From NCBI GenBank assembly GCA_937873315.1, contig CALMQX010000033.1, positions 186,001 through 250,000 of the forward strand: a DNA stretch of 64,000 bases, read 5' to 3'. Origin of the DNA: an uncultured Nostocoides sp. (GTDB lineage Bacteria; Actinomycetota; Actinomycetes; Actinomycetales; Dermatophilaceae). This document shows positions 46,056-54,050 of the stretch, piece by piece (within the stretch, counting starts at the first letter, position 1; each line of letters opens with the position of its first letter). The translations under genes and the position numbers were made by a program. The notes under the pieces were generated by a model. The model ran no database searches. It was given only the letters and a program-made list of their open reading frames with translations, and was not told where the DNA came from.

Positions 46056-46187
46056 GGGGATCTCCCGGGGTCGTCGGTTGGGGTTCGGGTGTCAGTCCCG
46101 AGTAGTACTTCGGGGGTTCAACGCACCACGAGGGGCACTTTGTTCCGACGTTCGTAGGAGACCTGAGGTTGCCCTGGGTGAGGAGGG

Positions 46188-47747
46188 TCACACCACCGTG
46201 GGGAGTTCATTGCCGGCGTCGAGGATGCCCTGGCGGACATCCACCTTCTTGAGGATGACAAAGCCCAAGGCAAAGAACACGATGAGCGCGACGATGGCCG
46301 GCCGGTAGGAACCGGTGATCTGGTACACCAAGCCGAAGAGCAGGGTGCCGAACCAGGACGTACCGCGCTCCATGGCCTGGTAGAACGCGAAGAACTCCGC
46401 CTCCCGTGCCTGCGGCACCAACTGGCTGAAGAGCGACCGGGAGAGGGCCTGCGAGCCACCCAGGACGATGCCGATCAGCACACCCAGAGCCGCGAAGACT
46501 AAGAAGGCCTTATTCGGGACGAAGAAGGCGGCGATCACGATCAGGGCCCAAGCGAGCAGCGACCACAGGATGGTCTTGTAGGCCCCGACGCGGGCGGCAA
46601 ACCATCCGAAGATGAGGGCGCCGAAGAAAGCCACGAACTGCACCATCAGGATCAGGGTGATCAACTGGCTTTGTTTGAACCCAAGCTGTTCGGAGCCGTA
46701 CAGGCTTGAGCTGGAGATCACCGTCTGGATGCCGTCATTGAAGAAGAGATAGGCCGCCAGGAAGCGCATGGTGTGCGGGAAGGCCTTCAACTCGCGGAAG
46801 GTGTGGCCAAGTTGCGCCAGTGTCCCCTCATCGCGAGCCTCCCGGACGTCCTGGGGTGCGGACTTGTCAGCGCCGGCACCTCGCACGGCGCGGAGCCCCA
46901 TCACGGGGATGATGGTGAAGATGGCCCACCAGAGGCCGGCGCTGAGCATGCTCACGCGCACGGCAGATCCGGTAGTCAGCCCGAAGGACTCGGGGCTGCT
47001 GACCACCGCGAGGTTGACGGCCAGCAAGAGCCCGCCACCCAAGTAGCCAAGGGCCCAACCACGTGAGGACACCTTGTCGCGGTCGTCAGGGCTCGCGATG
47101 CGACACAGGATCGCGTCATAGACCACCAGCGAGGAACCGAGAGCGACGGTCGCGATGACCATCATGGCCGCGCCGAAACGCCAGTTGTCGCCCTGAAGGA
47201 AGAAGAGCAGGCTGGCGGCGGCGGCACCGATCCAGGCAAACAGGCCGAGCATGCGCGCCGGGCGCTCGGAGCGGTCGGCGGCGGCGCCGACGAAGAAGAG
47301 GAGTACCGCCGAGAGCAGGGTGGCGAAGGTCGTCGTGTATGGCGCGACAGCCCCCGGAGCAATGGGTGCGGTCAGGACCAGGATCAGGGCGGCCACGGCC
47401 AAAGCAGGCAAGACCGAACTGGGCCGCCACGGGAGCTCGCGGTCGCGGGCGTAACCGATCAGGGAACCGATCAGCGCGGCGATCAGGACGACAACGAGGA
47501 CACCGGCGATCTGCCAAATGATCGAAGGTAGTCCTTCGGCCGCCGGGATGACGTAGAGGGGAGTCGTGCAACTCGCCCCTTCGGCCGCACCGGGGCAGGC
47601 GGCCTCGCGGGCGATGGAGGAGATATAGGGGCCGAAGAGGACCGTTCCGACTGTGGTGACGAACGCGGAATTCGCCCAGTCATACCAGTACCACGAGCGG
47701 TGGAAGCGCTTGAGGTCGTCAGTGGTCTCGGTCGACGCCATTGTCAT
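46188..47747 (-). CDS. UMF1/Atg22-like MFS transporter
   Basis: A 519-residue major facilitator with about 12 hydrophobic segments, matching the UMF1 (vacuolar effluxer Atg22-like) family: RSWYWYDWANSAFVTTV at residues 16-32 is its signature, and LGYLGGGLLLAVNL follows TM6. A large loop after TM1 (about 48-75) contains a Cys pair. Substrate unknown; eukaryotic relatives export amino acids. ATG at 47747 has CAGTCT 7 nt upstream; ATG two codons later is possible. Confidence 0.9.
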   Translation of the reverse strand: MTMASTETTDDLKRFHRSWYWYDWANSAFVTTVGTVLFGPYISSIAREAACPGAAEGASCTTPLYVIPAAEGLPSIIWQIAGVLVVVLIAALIGSLIGYARDRELPWRPSSVLPALAVAALILVLTAPIAPGAVAPYTTTFATLLSAVLLFFVGAAADRSERPARMLGLFAWIGAAAASLLFFLQGDNWRFGAAMMVIATVALGSSLVVYDAILCRIASPDDRDKVSSRGWALGYLGGGLLLAVNLAVVSSPESFGLTTGSAVRVSMLSAGLWWAIFTIIPVMGLRAVRGAGADKSAPQDVREARDEGTLAQLGHTFRELKAFPHTMRFLAAYLFFNDGIQTVISSSSLYGSEQLGFKQSQLITLILMVQFVAFFGALIFGWFAARVGAYKTILWSLLAWALIVIAAFFVPNKAFLVFAALGVLIGIVLGGSQALSRSLFSQLVPQAREAEFFAFYQAMERGTSWFGTLLFGLVYQITGSYRPAIVALIVFFALGFVILKKVDVRQGILDAGNELPTVV

Positions 47748-47807
47748 GGGCGAAAGACTGGCACACGCAGGGGGCGCACGGGGAGAGGATCGCCGAATCC
47801 GCGCGGG

Positions 47808-49139
47808 TCACTCTCCGGCGTATTGCCAGTGCCACGGCTCGGGGAGGGCCCCATTCGGCTCTGCCCAGGCGGGGTGATACCAGCCGTAGAGGTGGGCGTT
47901 CTGCTTCATCCAGATGTGAGCGGGATCGCCGAAGTTCTGAATGCCGCAGCCAAGGTCAACAGCAATGCCACGGCCGTGGGGGCTGGTCCCCGGAGTTGCC
48001 GCCCACTTGCCTCGGCTCGCCTTGACCGAGTACTGCCGGGCCAGGGAGCGGTAGGAGTCGGAGACGCAGATCGGGTGCCCGGTTTGGGCGGCATACGCCT
48101 TGCTCAGGGCGTTGAAGGCGGCAGCGGCTCGAGGCTTGAGACTCTGGCCGGGCGCTCCCCAGAGCGGGCAGAGGGCGGCGGCGGGCATCATGCCGTTCGG
48201 GTAGACCCCATCCTCCTGCGAGCAGGGGGGGCCAATCTCGGTAACCACGTCGACCTTGGCGGCGCTCACGGCTGAGCGGAGCTTGTCTGCGGCCGCCTTG
48301 GCCTTCTCGTCTCGCGCACCGATCAGGGCAGCGCTCACCGGGCTCGCCTTGGCGACTTCAGCGAGCTGGAGAGTGCGCAACTGCTCGACCCGCGCCTTCT
48401 GCCCCACCATCGCCTTGTCGAGCTCGGCCTTGTCGTGCTCGAGGCGCTTTTGAGCGGTCACGGCCTTGTCGCGGGCGGCATCCGCAGCAATGGTGAGCCG
48501 CTGCTGCTCCTCGGTGAGTTTGCGGATGCCCTGCAGGGCACGGCTGCGCTGGTCAGTGAGGTAATTGACGTCGCCGAGCGGGTCGCCCACCTGATCGGGG
48601 TCGACCCTCATGGCATCGAGCATGCCTGAGATATCGGCATTGTCTGCCCCGGAGTAGGCGTCAAAGGCCCACGATCGCAGTGCGGCCCGGGCCTTGGTGA
48701 GTCGCACCTTGAGAGCCGCAAGTTGGGCGTTGGCCTTCTCAGAGGCGGCGGTGGCCTCGCGCGCGCTGTCGCGGGCCTTGTCGAGCGACTCGAGTAGGGC
48801 GTTGATCTTGGTGGACATCGCGGCCATCTGGCTCATCGCCGCGCTGAGCTCACTATTGGCGGACATGATCGTGGCCCAGAGTCGGCTTGCTTCGGCGACC
48901 TGCGCCTCCAGGGCGACTCCCGCTAGAGCCTCACTCTCCTCTGTGGAGGGCTGCGGTGAGGCGCTTGCCGAGGGAGTTGGGGAAGGTGAGGCAGTCGGCG
49001 TGGGGGAGGCGCTGCTCGGTGTCGGAGTGGGAGTGGTCGCTGCGAGAGCGGCCCCGGCGCCTGTGCCGGTCAGGGCGGCGGCGCACAGGGTGGCAAGGAG
49101 TACGGCGGCACGGCGGTGCCTGCGCGGTCCCTGACTCAT
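47808..49139 (-). CDS. Secreted M15-family D-alanyl-D-alanine carboxypeptidase-like protein with coiled coil
   Basis: A 443-residue exported protein. Signal peptide (1-33, ALTGTGAGAALAA), a Pro/Ser/Thr-rich linker (34-66), a long coiled coil (about 75-280), and a C-terminal VanY-type peptidase (about 315-443): SPHGRGIAVDLG gives the first His and Asp zinc ligands and PWHWQYAGE the last His and catalytic Glu region. The build resembles RipA/CwlO-like cell-wall enzymes where a coiled coil restrains activity. AAGGAA about 9 nt before the ATG. Confidence 0.88.
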   Translation of the reverse strand: MSQGPRRHRRAAVLLATLCAAALTGTGAGAALAATTPTPTPSSASPTPTASPSPTPSASASPQPSTEESEALAGVALEAQVAEASRLWATIMSANSELSAAMSQMAAMSTKINALLESLDKARDSAREATAASEKANAQLAALKVRLTKARAALRSWAFDAYSGADNADISGMLDAMRVDPDQVGDPLGDVNYLTDQRSRALQGIRKLTEEQQRLTIAADAARDKAVTAQKRLEHDKAELDKAMVGQKARVEQLRTLQLAEVAKASPVSAALIGARDEKAKAAADKLRSAVSAAKVDVVTEIGPPCSQEDGVYPNGMMPAAALCPLWGAPGQSLKPRAAAAFNALSKAYAAQTGHPICVSDSYRSLARQYSVKASRGKWAATPGTSPHGRGIAVDLGCGIQNFGDPAHIWMKQNAHLYGWYHPAWAEPNGALPEPWHWQYAGE

Positions 49140-49237
49140 CTATTCGTTCCTTCGTCGCCAGCTCATCTGCCAGCGTTGTGCCACCCCACTGTCATGGTCA
49201 AGAGTACGTCGTGGTCGGCTTTCGGACATGGTCGGTA

Positions 49238-49249
49238 AGGGAATTCCCT
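49238..49249. repeat. 12-bp perfect palindrome upstream of the M15 gene
   Basis: AGGGAATTCCCT, 99 bp upstream of the M15 start in a 162-bp gap otherwise without recognisable features. Possible operator; function unknown. Confidence 0.3.
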
Positions 49250-49276
49250 AAGGTTCCAGCCGAACGGGGGAGGAGC

Positions 49277-49294
49277 ATCCTCAGAGCGGAGGAT
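49277..49294 (-). terminator. Weak hairpin after the glycosyltransferase gene
   Basis: ATCCTC/GAGGAT arms of 6 bp with a 6-nt loop, 8 nt beyond the stop codon on the reverse strand. Short; low confidence. Confidence 0.3.
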
Positions 49295-49301
49295 CAGGGA
49301 C

Positions 49302-50144
49302 TCAACTCCAGCGCCGGTTCTGCCTGATCCACTGGGCCTTCCGGCGGGCGCGGCGCAGCAGGGCGTCGGTTCGATCTTTGAGCTCTCGGCCGGCGGATTC
49401 AGCCGGATGAAGGCGCTCACGCCGCCGCACGGAATAGGCATCGAGTAGGTGCTCCGGCACGAGTTCTTGACCGAGGCCATGCGCCGCGGCGAATCGTGCG
49501 AGCCGCGCGCGCTTATCACCGGGCCCGCAAAAGTGCACTGTGGCAACGGAATCCAGCGCGCCCTCGATCAAGTGCGGTCGGGAGTTGAGGTCGGCGTGCC
49601 CGACGATCCGCAGCCCATCGCGCAACTCGGCATCGTCCCTGACCGTGACCCAGATGGCGTCCTGGTCGCCGTCAGTGAATAGGCCATCCTCGGCATCATT
49701 CCAGCGGGCGCGAGCCTGGTTGAGGTCGAGTTGCTGGGCCTGCCGCAGCATTCGAGAGGTTCGCCGGTCATTGCGCAGGATCATCACGCCGGTGTTGATC
49801 CTGGACCAATGACCTTGCGGCTCTGCCGGCCCTTCGGCGATGACTCCCCAAAGGCCGTCCTGCTCGGCTGCGTCGATGAGGTCGAGGACCCGGGTGGGAC
49901 TCCAATCGGTGAAATAGACGTCGTCATCGAGCCAGACGGTCCACAGATAGCGGGGGAGGACGGTGCGGATGACGGCGTATTTGTGGTCGTAGGGGGAGTG
50001 CAGGCCAGGCCCGAGGCCGATCTCGAGGCGGTAATCAGTGCCAGCCTCGGCTGCCCAGATCCGGTGGTTGACATAGGACCGATAGCGGATGTCGTCGCCA
50101 CCGCTGGTGAGGCAGACCGAAGCAGGGTCCACGAGGCCGCTCAT
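49302..50144 (-). CDS. GT-A fold glycosyltransferase-like protein (GMA12/MNN10 type)
   Basis: A 280-residue soluble protein resembling family 34 glycosyltransferases. YDHKYAVIRTVLPRYLWTVWLDDDVYFTDW (in pieces around residues 52-81) holds a DDD nucleotide-sugar/metal motif; INTGVMILRN, TDGDQDAIWV and VATVHFCGPGDKR follow in the order expected for this fold. No signal peptide. The C-terminal 50 residues are highly basic (RRARRKAQWIRQNRR). Acceptor unknown. ATG start with TACCAT 7 nt upstream. The family is rare in actinobacteria, so the call is by motif pattern only. Confidence 0.6.
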   Translation of the reverse strand: MSGLVDPASVCLTSGGDDIRYRSYVNHRIWAAEAGTDYRLEIGLGPGLHSPYDHKYAVIRTVLPRYLWTVWLDDDVYFTDWSPTRVLDLIDAAEQDGLWGVIAEGPAEPQGHWSRINTGVMILRNDRRTSRMLRQAQQLDLNQARARWNDAEDGLFTDGDQDAIWVTVRDDAELRDGLRIVGHADLNSRPHLIEGALDSVATVHFCGPGDKRARLARFAAAHGLGQELVPEHLLDAYSVRRRERLHPAESAGRELKDRTDALLRRARRKAQWIRQNRRWS

Positions 50145-50157
50145 GCCGCCGATGGTA
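50145..50157 (-). promoter_or_regulatory. Leaderless promoter -10 box of the glycosyltransferase gene
   Basis: Reverse strand TACCAT (50152-50157), 7 nt, ATG at 50144. Confidence 0.45.
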
Positions 50158-50182
50158 CGCGGATCGGGTGATCGGTTGGGCG

Positions 50183-51043
50183 CTACCGCCGCAGCCCCAC
50201 CGCCGCGCTACTCAGGGCCAGGCCGACGCGGTCCAGCAGCGGCGAATCCAGGCGCCAGCGCATCCAGTGCAGCGGAATATCGACATAGTGCCCCCCGCTC
50301 AGGAGAGCCAGGCGCCCCTGCGCAAGGTCAGCGTCAAGCTGCTGCTCGGGCACCATGCCCCATCCCAGGCCCACACGCACGGCCTCCAGGAAGTCGTGGC
50401 TGGTCGGCACCCGATGCACCACGGACGGCGACGCGCCGCGCTCCTGAAGCACGATGCCCTGCAGAGCGTCCTTATCGTTGAAGGTCACCACCGGCATGCC
50501 CTGCCAGTCGTGGCCGCGTCCCTTGCGCCAGCGATCGGCGAAGCCCGGCGCCGCGGCCGGTCGATAGCGCATCGCGCCGAGCCGATTCACTCGGCAACCT
50601 TGAACGGGCGTCGAGTCGCTGGTCACCGCACCGAGGACGTCTCCGCTGCGCAACAGGTCGGCTGAGTAGGCCTGGTCCTCCACATGTAGTCGCAGGCTGA
50701 CCGCGTCCCAACCAGCGACTTCGGCCAGTACTGGCCGCAGCCAGGTGGCCAGCGAGTCGGCGTTGACCGCCAGCGGCAGGGTGACCAGTCCGCGACCTGC
50801 GATCGCCACGCGCGCCTCGGTCAGCAGCAGCTCGTGTTGTCGCGCCAGTCGGATGAGCACCTCGCCAGCCGCCGTCGGACGGCACGGCACGGAGCGACGG
50901 AGGACGACCTGGCCGACCTCCGACTCCAGTGCCCGGATCCGCTGGCTAACGGCGGACGGGGTGAGGTGCAAGGCGCGGGCGGCGGCCTCGAAAGTGCCGT
51001 GGTCGACGATCGCGAGCAGTGTGGCGAGGTGACTGGTGTCCAC
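50183..51043 (-). CDS. lysG: LysG/ArgP-type LysR-family regulator
   Basis: A 286-residue LysR-type regulator. N-terminal winged helix-turn-helix LLAIVDHGTFEAAARALHLTPSAVSQRIRALE in pieces (residues 9-40), then a two-lobed effector domain. Its position divergent from lysE and its sequence (TPSAVSQRIRALE, GLGWGMVPEQQL near the end) match LysG/ArgP, which activates lysE with lysine, arginine or histidine as coinducer. GTG start with TAGGCT 6 nt upstream. Confidence 0.92.
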   Translation of the reverse strand: MDTSHLATLLAIVDHGTFEAAARALHLTPSAVSQRIRALESEVGQVVLRRSVPCRPTAAGEVLIRLARQHELLLTEARVAIAGRGLVTLPLAVNADSLATWLRPVLAEVAGWDAVSLRLHVEDQAYSADLLRSGDVLGAVTSDSTPVQGCRVNRLGAMRYRPAAAPGFADRWRKGRGHDWQGMPVVTFNDKDALQGIVLQERGASPSVVHRVPTSHDFLEAVRVGLGWGMVPEQQLDADLAQGRLALLSGGHYVDIPLHWMRWRLDSPLLDRVGLALSSAAVGLRR

Positions 51044-51055
51044 TTCGCCAGCCTA
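51044..51055 (-). promoter_or_regulatory. Leaderless promoter -10 box of lysG
   Basis: Reverse strand TAGGCT (51050-51055), 6 nt, GTG at 51043. Confidence 0.5.
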
Positions 51056-51104
51056 TATGAAGCGATGCTTAATCAGCGGAAGAATCTTTCGCTGTCCTTC
51101 ATAT
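51055..51104. promoter_or_regulatory. lysG-lysE operator region with nested inverted repeats
   Basis: Outer arms ATATGAAG (51055-51062) and CTTCATAT (51097-51104); inner near-palindrome AGCGGAAGAATCTTTCGCT (51075-51093) with one mismatch. Lies between the divergent genes and overlaps the lysG -10 box at its left edge, suiting LysG autoregulation plus lysE activation. AT-richer than its surroundings. Confidence 0.5.
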
Positions 51105-51129
51105 GCGGGGCGGCAGCAGGATTGGGCCC

Positions 51130-51732
51130 GTGATCTCCTCCGCCGTTACCGGCCTGCTGACCGGACTCGCCCTCATCGTCGCCATTGGCGCCCAGAACGC
51201 CTACGTCCTGCGGCAAGGGCTGATTCGCCAACACGTCTGGCCGATCGTGGCGATCTGTGCGATCTCTGATCTGCTGCTGATCCTGGCTGGGGTTGCAGGT
51301 ATCGGCACCCTCGTGGAGCGCGCGCCCCTGGCGATCGACGTCGTGCGCTGGCTCGGCGTCGCCTTCCTCACGGCATACGGGCTGCGGTCACTGTGGCAAG
51401 CCCGGCACGCCAGCGGGCTGACCACCGCCGGACGTGGGGAGAGCTCAGTGCGCACCGCAGTCCTGACGGCGATGGCGTTAACCTGGCTCAACCCGCACGT
51501 GTATCTCGATACCGTGCTGCTGCTGGGTTCGATCGCCGCCCACGAGGGTCCGGTCGGCAAGTGGTGGTTCGCGGCCGGGGCCTCGATCGGATCGCTGGTG
51601 TGGTTTGCCGGGCTGGGATACGGCGCCCGATTGCTCTCACCGCTGCTGGCAAGGCCGCGCGCCTGGCAGGTGCTCGATGTGCTCATCGGGCTCACCATGC
51701 TGGCCATCGCCGTCAAACTAGCTCGCGGGTGA
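51130..51732 (+). CDS. lysE: LysE-family lysine/arginine exporter
   Basis: A 200-residue membrane exporter with about six hydrophobic helices. The LysE hallmark GAQNAYVLRQGL occurs at residues 20-31 and ALTWLNPHVYLDTVLLLGSIA near residue 119-139, both conserved in LysE of Corynebacterium. Exports lysine and arginine when cytoplasmic levels rise. GTG at 51130 with AGGA 9 nt upstream; divergent lysG supports the assignment. Confidence 0.94.
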   Translation: MISSAVTGLLTGLALIVAIGAQNAYVLRQGLIRQHVWPIVAICAISDLLLILAGVAGIGTLVERAPLAIDVVRWLGVAFLTAYGLRSLWQARHASGLTTAGRGESSVRTAVLTAMALTWLNPHVYLDTVLLLGSIAAHEGPVGKWWFAAGASIGSLVWFAGLGYGARLLSPLLARPRAWQVLDVLIGLTMLAIAVKLARG

Positions 51733-51740
51733 GGCCGGAG

Positions 51741-51746
51741 TAGGGT
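51741..51746 (+). promoter_or_regulatory. Promoter -10 box for the RibD_C gene
   Basis: TAGGGT, predicted leader about 37 nt with GGGAGG (51774-51779). Confidence 0.35.
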
Positions 51747-51787
51747 CGGTGGCCTGATCGGTGGCGTGGTAGCGGGAGGTCGAGTCG

Positions 51788-52351
51788 GTGCGAACCCTGA
51801 GTTATGGCATGAACGTGAGCTTGGATGGGTTCATCGCCGCGCCCGGTGACGATCTGAGTTGGGGGGTGCCCAGCGACGAACTCTTCGGCTGGTGGTCGGA
51901 CCGGATCGCCACGACTGGCACGGCCCTGTACGGGCGTCGTTTGTGGCAGACGATGAATGCCCATTGGCCGACCGCCGATCAAGACCCTGATGCCTCACCC
52001 GCAGATGTCCAGTTTGCGCAGAGGTGGCGGGCGATGTCCAAGGTGGTCTTCTCGAGCACGCTCACCGAGGTCGAGGGCAATGCGCGCCTGGTGTCGGGCG
52101 ACGCCATCGCCGAGATTTCTCGGCTCAAGGAGCAGGATGGCCCTCCGATGGAGATCGGCGGGGCCACCTTGGCGGGGCATGCGGTGCGCGCCGGACTTGT
52201 CGATGAGTTCGTCGTGGCGACCGTGCCGGTAATCCTGGGTGGCGGCACACCGTTCCTGTCGGTGCTGGAGCGGTGGGTCACTCTGACGTTGAGCGAGGTG
52301 CGCACGTTTCCTGGGGGAGTGGTGCTGACGCGGTACGAGACGGTTCGGTGA
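51788..52351 (+). CDS. Dihydrofolate reductase family protein (RibD C-terminal domain)
   Basis: A 187-residue protein of the RibD_C/dihydrofolate-reductase-like superfamily. YGMNVSLDGFIAAPGDD at the start, ALYGRRLWQTM near residue 46, EIGGATLAGHAVRAGLVDEF near 121-140 and VPVILGGGTPFL are the usual conserved segments for NADPH and substrate binding. Many such proteins have no assigned substrate. GTG start with GGGAGG 8 nt upstream. GTGA overlap with the ComB-like gene. Confidence 0.85.
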   Translation: MRTLSYGMNVSLDGFIAAPGDDLSWGVPSDELFGWWSDRIATTGTALYGRRLWQTMNAHWPTADQDPDASPADVQFAQRWRAMSKVVFSSTLTEVEGNARLVSGDAIAEISRLKEQDGPPMEIGGATLAGHAVRAGLVDEFVVATVPVILGGGTPFLSVLERWVTLTLSEVRTFPGGVVLTRYETVR

Positions 52352-53121
52352 GCGTGCCGATCCCGTATGGGCAAGACGAGTATGGCGTCCGATTCGACTG
52401 GGGGCCGATGGGTGCTCGGGTCACCCGGCCGCAGGTCGCCGTTGTGGTCGATGTCCTGAGCTTTTCGACATCGGTGGTCGTTGCGGTCGAGCGGGGAATG
52501 CGGGTCTATCCCTATCCATGGAAGGACTCGTCCGCTCAAGAGTTTGCGGACGCACACGACGCCACTTTGGCTGCGGGCAGGCTGGCTGGCCAGGACGCGG
52601 GGGCGCCGTCGCTGTCGCCGGCCTCGCTGCTCACCTGCGCGGGGGTCGAGCGCTTGGTGTTGCCGTCACCGAATGGGTCGGCCATTGCGGCAGCAATGGT
52701 GGCGGGCGGGGCGACGATCGCGGCTGGGTGTTTGCGTAACGCCCAAGCGATCGCGCGGTGGCTGGCTCCGGCCGTGGGCTCTGGTCGCACGGTGGCGGTG
52801 ATCGCGGCGGGGGAGCGCTGGGCCGAGGACGACTCCCTACGGCCAGCGCTCGAAGACCACCTCGGTTCGGGCGCGATCCTGGCGGAGCTGGCCGCTCTAG
52901 GGTTCGATGCGGAATTCAGTCCTGAGGCGTCGATGGCCGCGGAAGCCTATCGACGTGGGGCGGGGAGCCTGGGGGAGCGGATGCAGCAGTGCGTGAGCGG
53001 GCGTGAGTTGGCCTTGCGAGGATTCGCCTGTGATGTCGAGGTTGCTGCCGACCTGAACGCTTCCGAGGTGGTGCCGGTGCTGGTCGATGGGGCGTTCGAG
53101 GGTTCAGGGGAGGGGCGGTGA
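52348..53121 (+). CDS. ComB-like 2-phosphosulfolactate phosphatase family protein
   Basis: A 257-residue protein of the ComB phosphatase family, named for a coenzyme M biosynthesis enzyme of methanogens; bacterial homologues have no established substrate. AVVVDVLSFSTSVVVAVERG (residues 31-50), SPNGSAIAAAMVAGG (near 110-124), GCLRNAQAIARWL and AAGERWAEDDSLRPALEDHLGSGAI are conserved acidic and loop motifs. GTG start overlaps the preceding stop. Its last 27 bp are copied 128 bp downstream (see the repeat at 53095-53251). Confidence 0.85.
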   Translation: MSVPIPYGQDEYGVRFDWGPMGARVTRPQVAVVVDVLSFSTSVVVAVERGMRVYPYPWKDSSAQEFADAHDATLAAGRLAGQDAGAPSLSPASLLTCAGVERLVLPSPNGSAIAAAMVAGGATIAAGCLRNAQAIARWLAPAVGSGRTVAVIAAGERWAEDDSLRPALEDHLGSGAILAELAALGFDAEFSPEASMAAEAYRRGAGSLGERMQQCVSGRELALRGFACDVEVAADLNASEVVPVLVDGAFEGSGEGR

Positions 53122-53251
53122 GCCAACCAATACCAGTCGAGTGTCGGGTTGTGGTCCATTTGCAGGCTCCGAAGGGACCACAACCCGACACTCGATGCCT
53201 TGTCCGCGCTCGTCGATGGACATTCGAGGGTTCAGGGGAGGGGCGGTGAGC
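53095..53251 (+). repeat. 29-bp direct repeats flanking palindromic element copy B
   Basis: Positions 53095-53123 and 53223-53251 are identical over 29 nt and further similar upstream (GTCGATGG in both). The first copy spans the ComB-like stop codon, the second the VOC gene start, each containing GGGGCGGTGAGC. The 128-bp offset holds palindromic copy B. This looks like duplication of an ancestral GTGA stop-start junction. Confidence 0.85.
53137..53195. repeat. Palindromic element copy B
   Basis: 21-bp perfect arms 53137-53157 and 53175-53195 with a 17-nt loop. Arms identical to copy C and to the outer part of copy A. Also preceded by CCAG and followed by TGC as in copy C, so the shared unit is a little longer than the arms. 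Confidence 0.9.
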
Positions 53252-53941
53252 ATTCGTCTTGTCGCGCTGGAGTTCGACGCACACGACCCGGAACGGCTTG
53301 CGGCGTTTTGGGCCGGAATCCTGGGTCGTGCGGTCGATGGTTCGAACCGGCGCCTACCTGGCCTGTTCCCCACGGATTTTGAGCTTCGATTCGTATCGGA
53401 GAGGGCACCCAAGGCGGCGCTGCGGCATCGCATGCACTTCGACCTGACCAGCAGCTCGCCAGCGGACCAGGCGGCCAGCGTTGAGTTGGCGCTCCGGCTG
53501 GGAGGCCATCACGTCGACGTGGGGCAACGCGGCGACGAAGGCCATGTGGTGCTCGGCGATCCCGAGGACAACGAATTCTGTGTCATCGAGAGCGGCAACA
53601 ACTTCTTGGCCAATACGGCGCGGATCGGCGGGATGGCCGGCGACGGCATGCCGGCGACCGGGTACTTCTGGGGGAGCGTTTTGGGGTGGCCACTGGTGTG
53701 GGATCAGGATGAGGAGACGGCCATTCAGTCGCCAGCAGGTGGCGTGAAGATCACCTGGGGCGGGCCGCCGATTGCCCCCAAGTCCGGCCGCAATCGGCTG
53801 AGATGGGTCCTCGCGGCTGATGGTGTATTCGGCGCGGAAGTGCGACGGCTGGTCGAGTTGGGAGCTACGGATCTGGGGGATTGCGCTCACGGTCGAGAGC
53901 TCGCCGATCCAGAGGGGAACGAGTTCATCCTGACCGCTTAG
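53246..53941 (+). CDS. VOC/glyoxalase-like protein with two domains
   Basis: A 231-residue protein with two tandem vicinal-oxygen-chelate modules (about 1-115 and 120-231). The first opens RLVALEFDAHDPERLAAFWAGILG and closes VVLGDPEDNEFCVIE; the second closes ELADPEGNEFILTA, the usual DPEGNxF end of a VOC domain with a metal-ligand Glu. Function unknown; related proteins in actinobacteria act in drug binding or small-molecule turnover. GTG start in the second copy of a 29-bp repeat; in the first copy the same GTG overlaps the upstream stop. Confidence 0.82.
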   Translation: MSIRLVALEFDAHDPERLAAFWAGILGRAVDGSNRRLPGLFPTDFELRFVSERAPKAALRHRMHFDLTSSSPADQAASVELALRLGGHHVDVGQRGDEGHVVLGDPEDNEFCVIESGNNFLANTARIGGMAGDGMPATGYFWGSVLGWPLVWDQDEETAIQSPAGGVKITWGGPPIAPKSGRNRLRWVLAADGVFGAEVRRLVELGATDLGDCAHGRELADPEGNEFILTA

Positions 53942-53959
53942 CGGCGCCAACCAAACCAG

Positions 53960-54018
53960 TCGAGTGTCGGGTTGTGGTCCTTTCGCAGGCTCGGAAGGGA
54001 CCACAACCCGACACTCGA
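53960..54018. repeat. Palindromic element copy C
   Basis: 21-bp perfect arms 53960-53980 and 53998-54018, 17-nt loop, between the convergent VOC and VanZ genes. Loop differs from copy B at four positions. Confidence 0.9.
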
Positions 54019-54050
54019 TGCGCGAGCCTGTCTGATGCCGCGCGGCGAAG

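Noticed and set aside
46097-46114. CCCGA-N8-TCGGG repeat upstream of rbpA as an operator
   Set aside because: Only 5-bp GC-rich arms, expected by chance at this base composition; no matching promoter elements could be placed with confidence.
53124-53222. Short protein-coding frames inside the palindromic elements
   Set aside because: Similar peptide strings (for example CGPF.G) arise from the repeat itself in several frames; no start signals or conserved ends.
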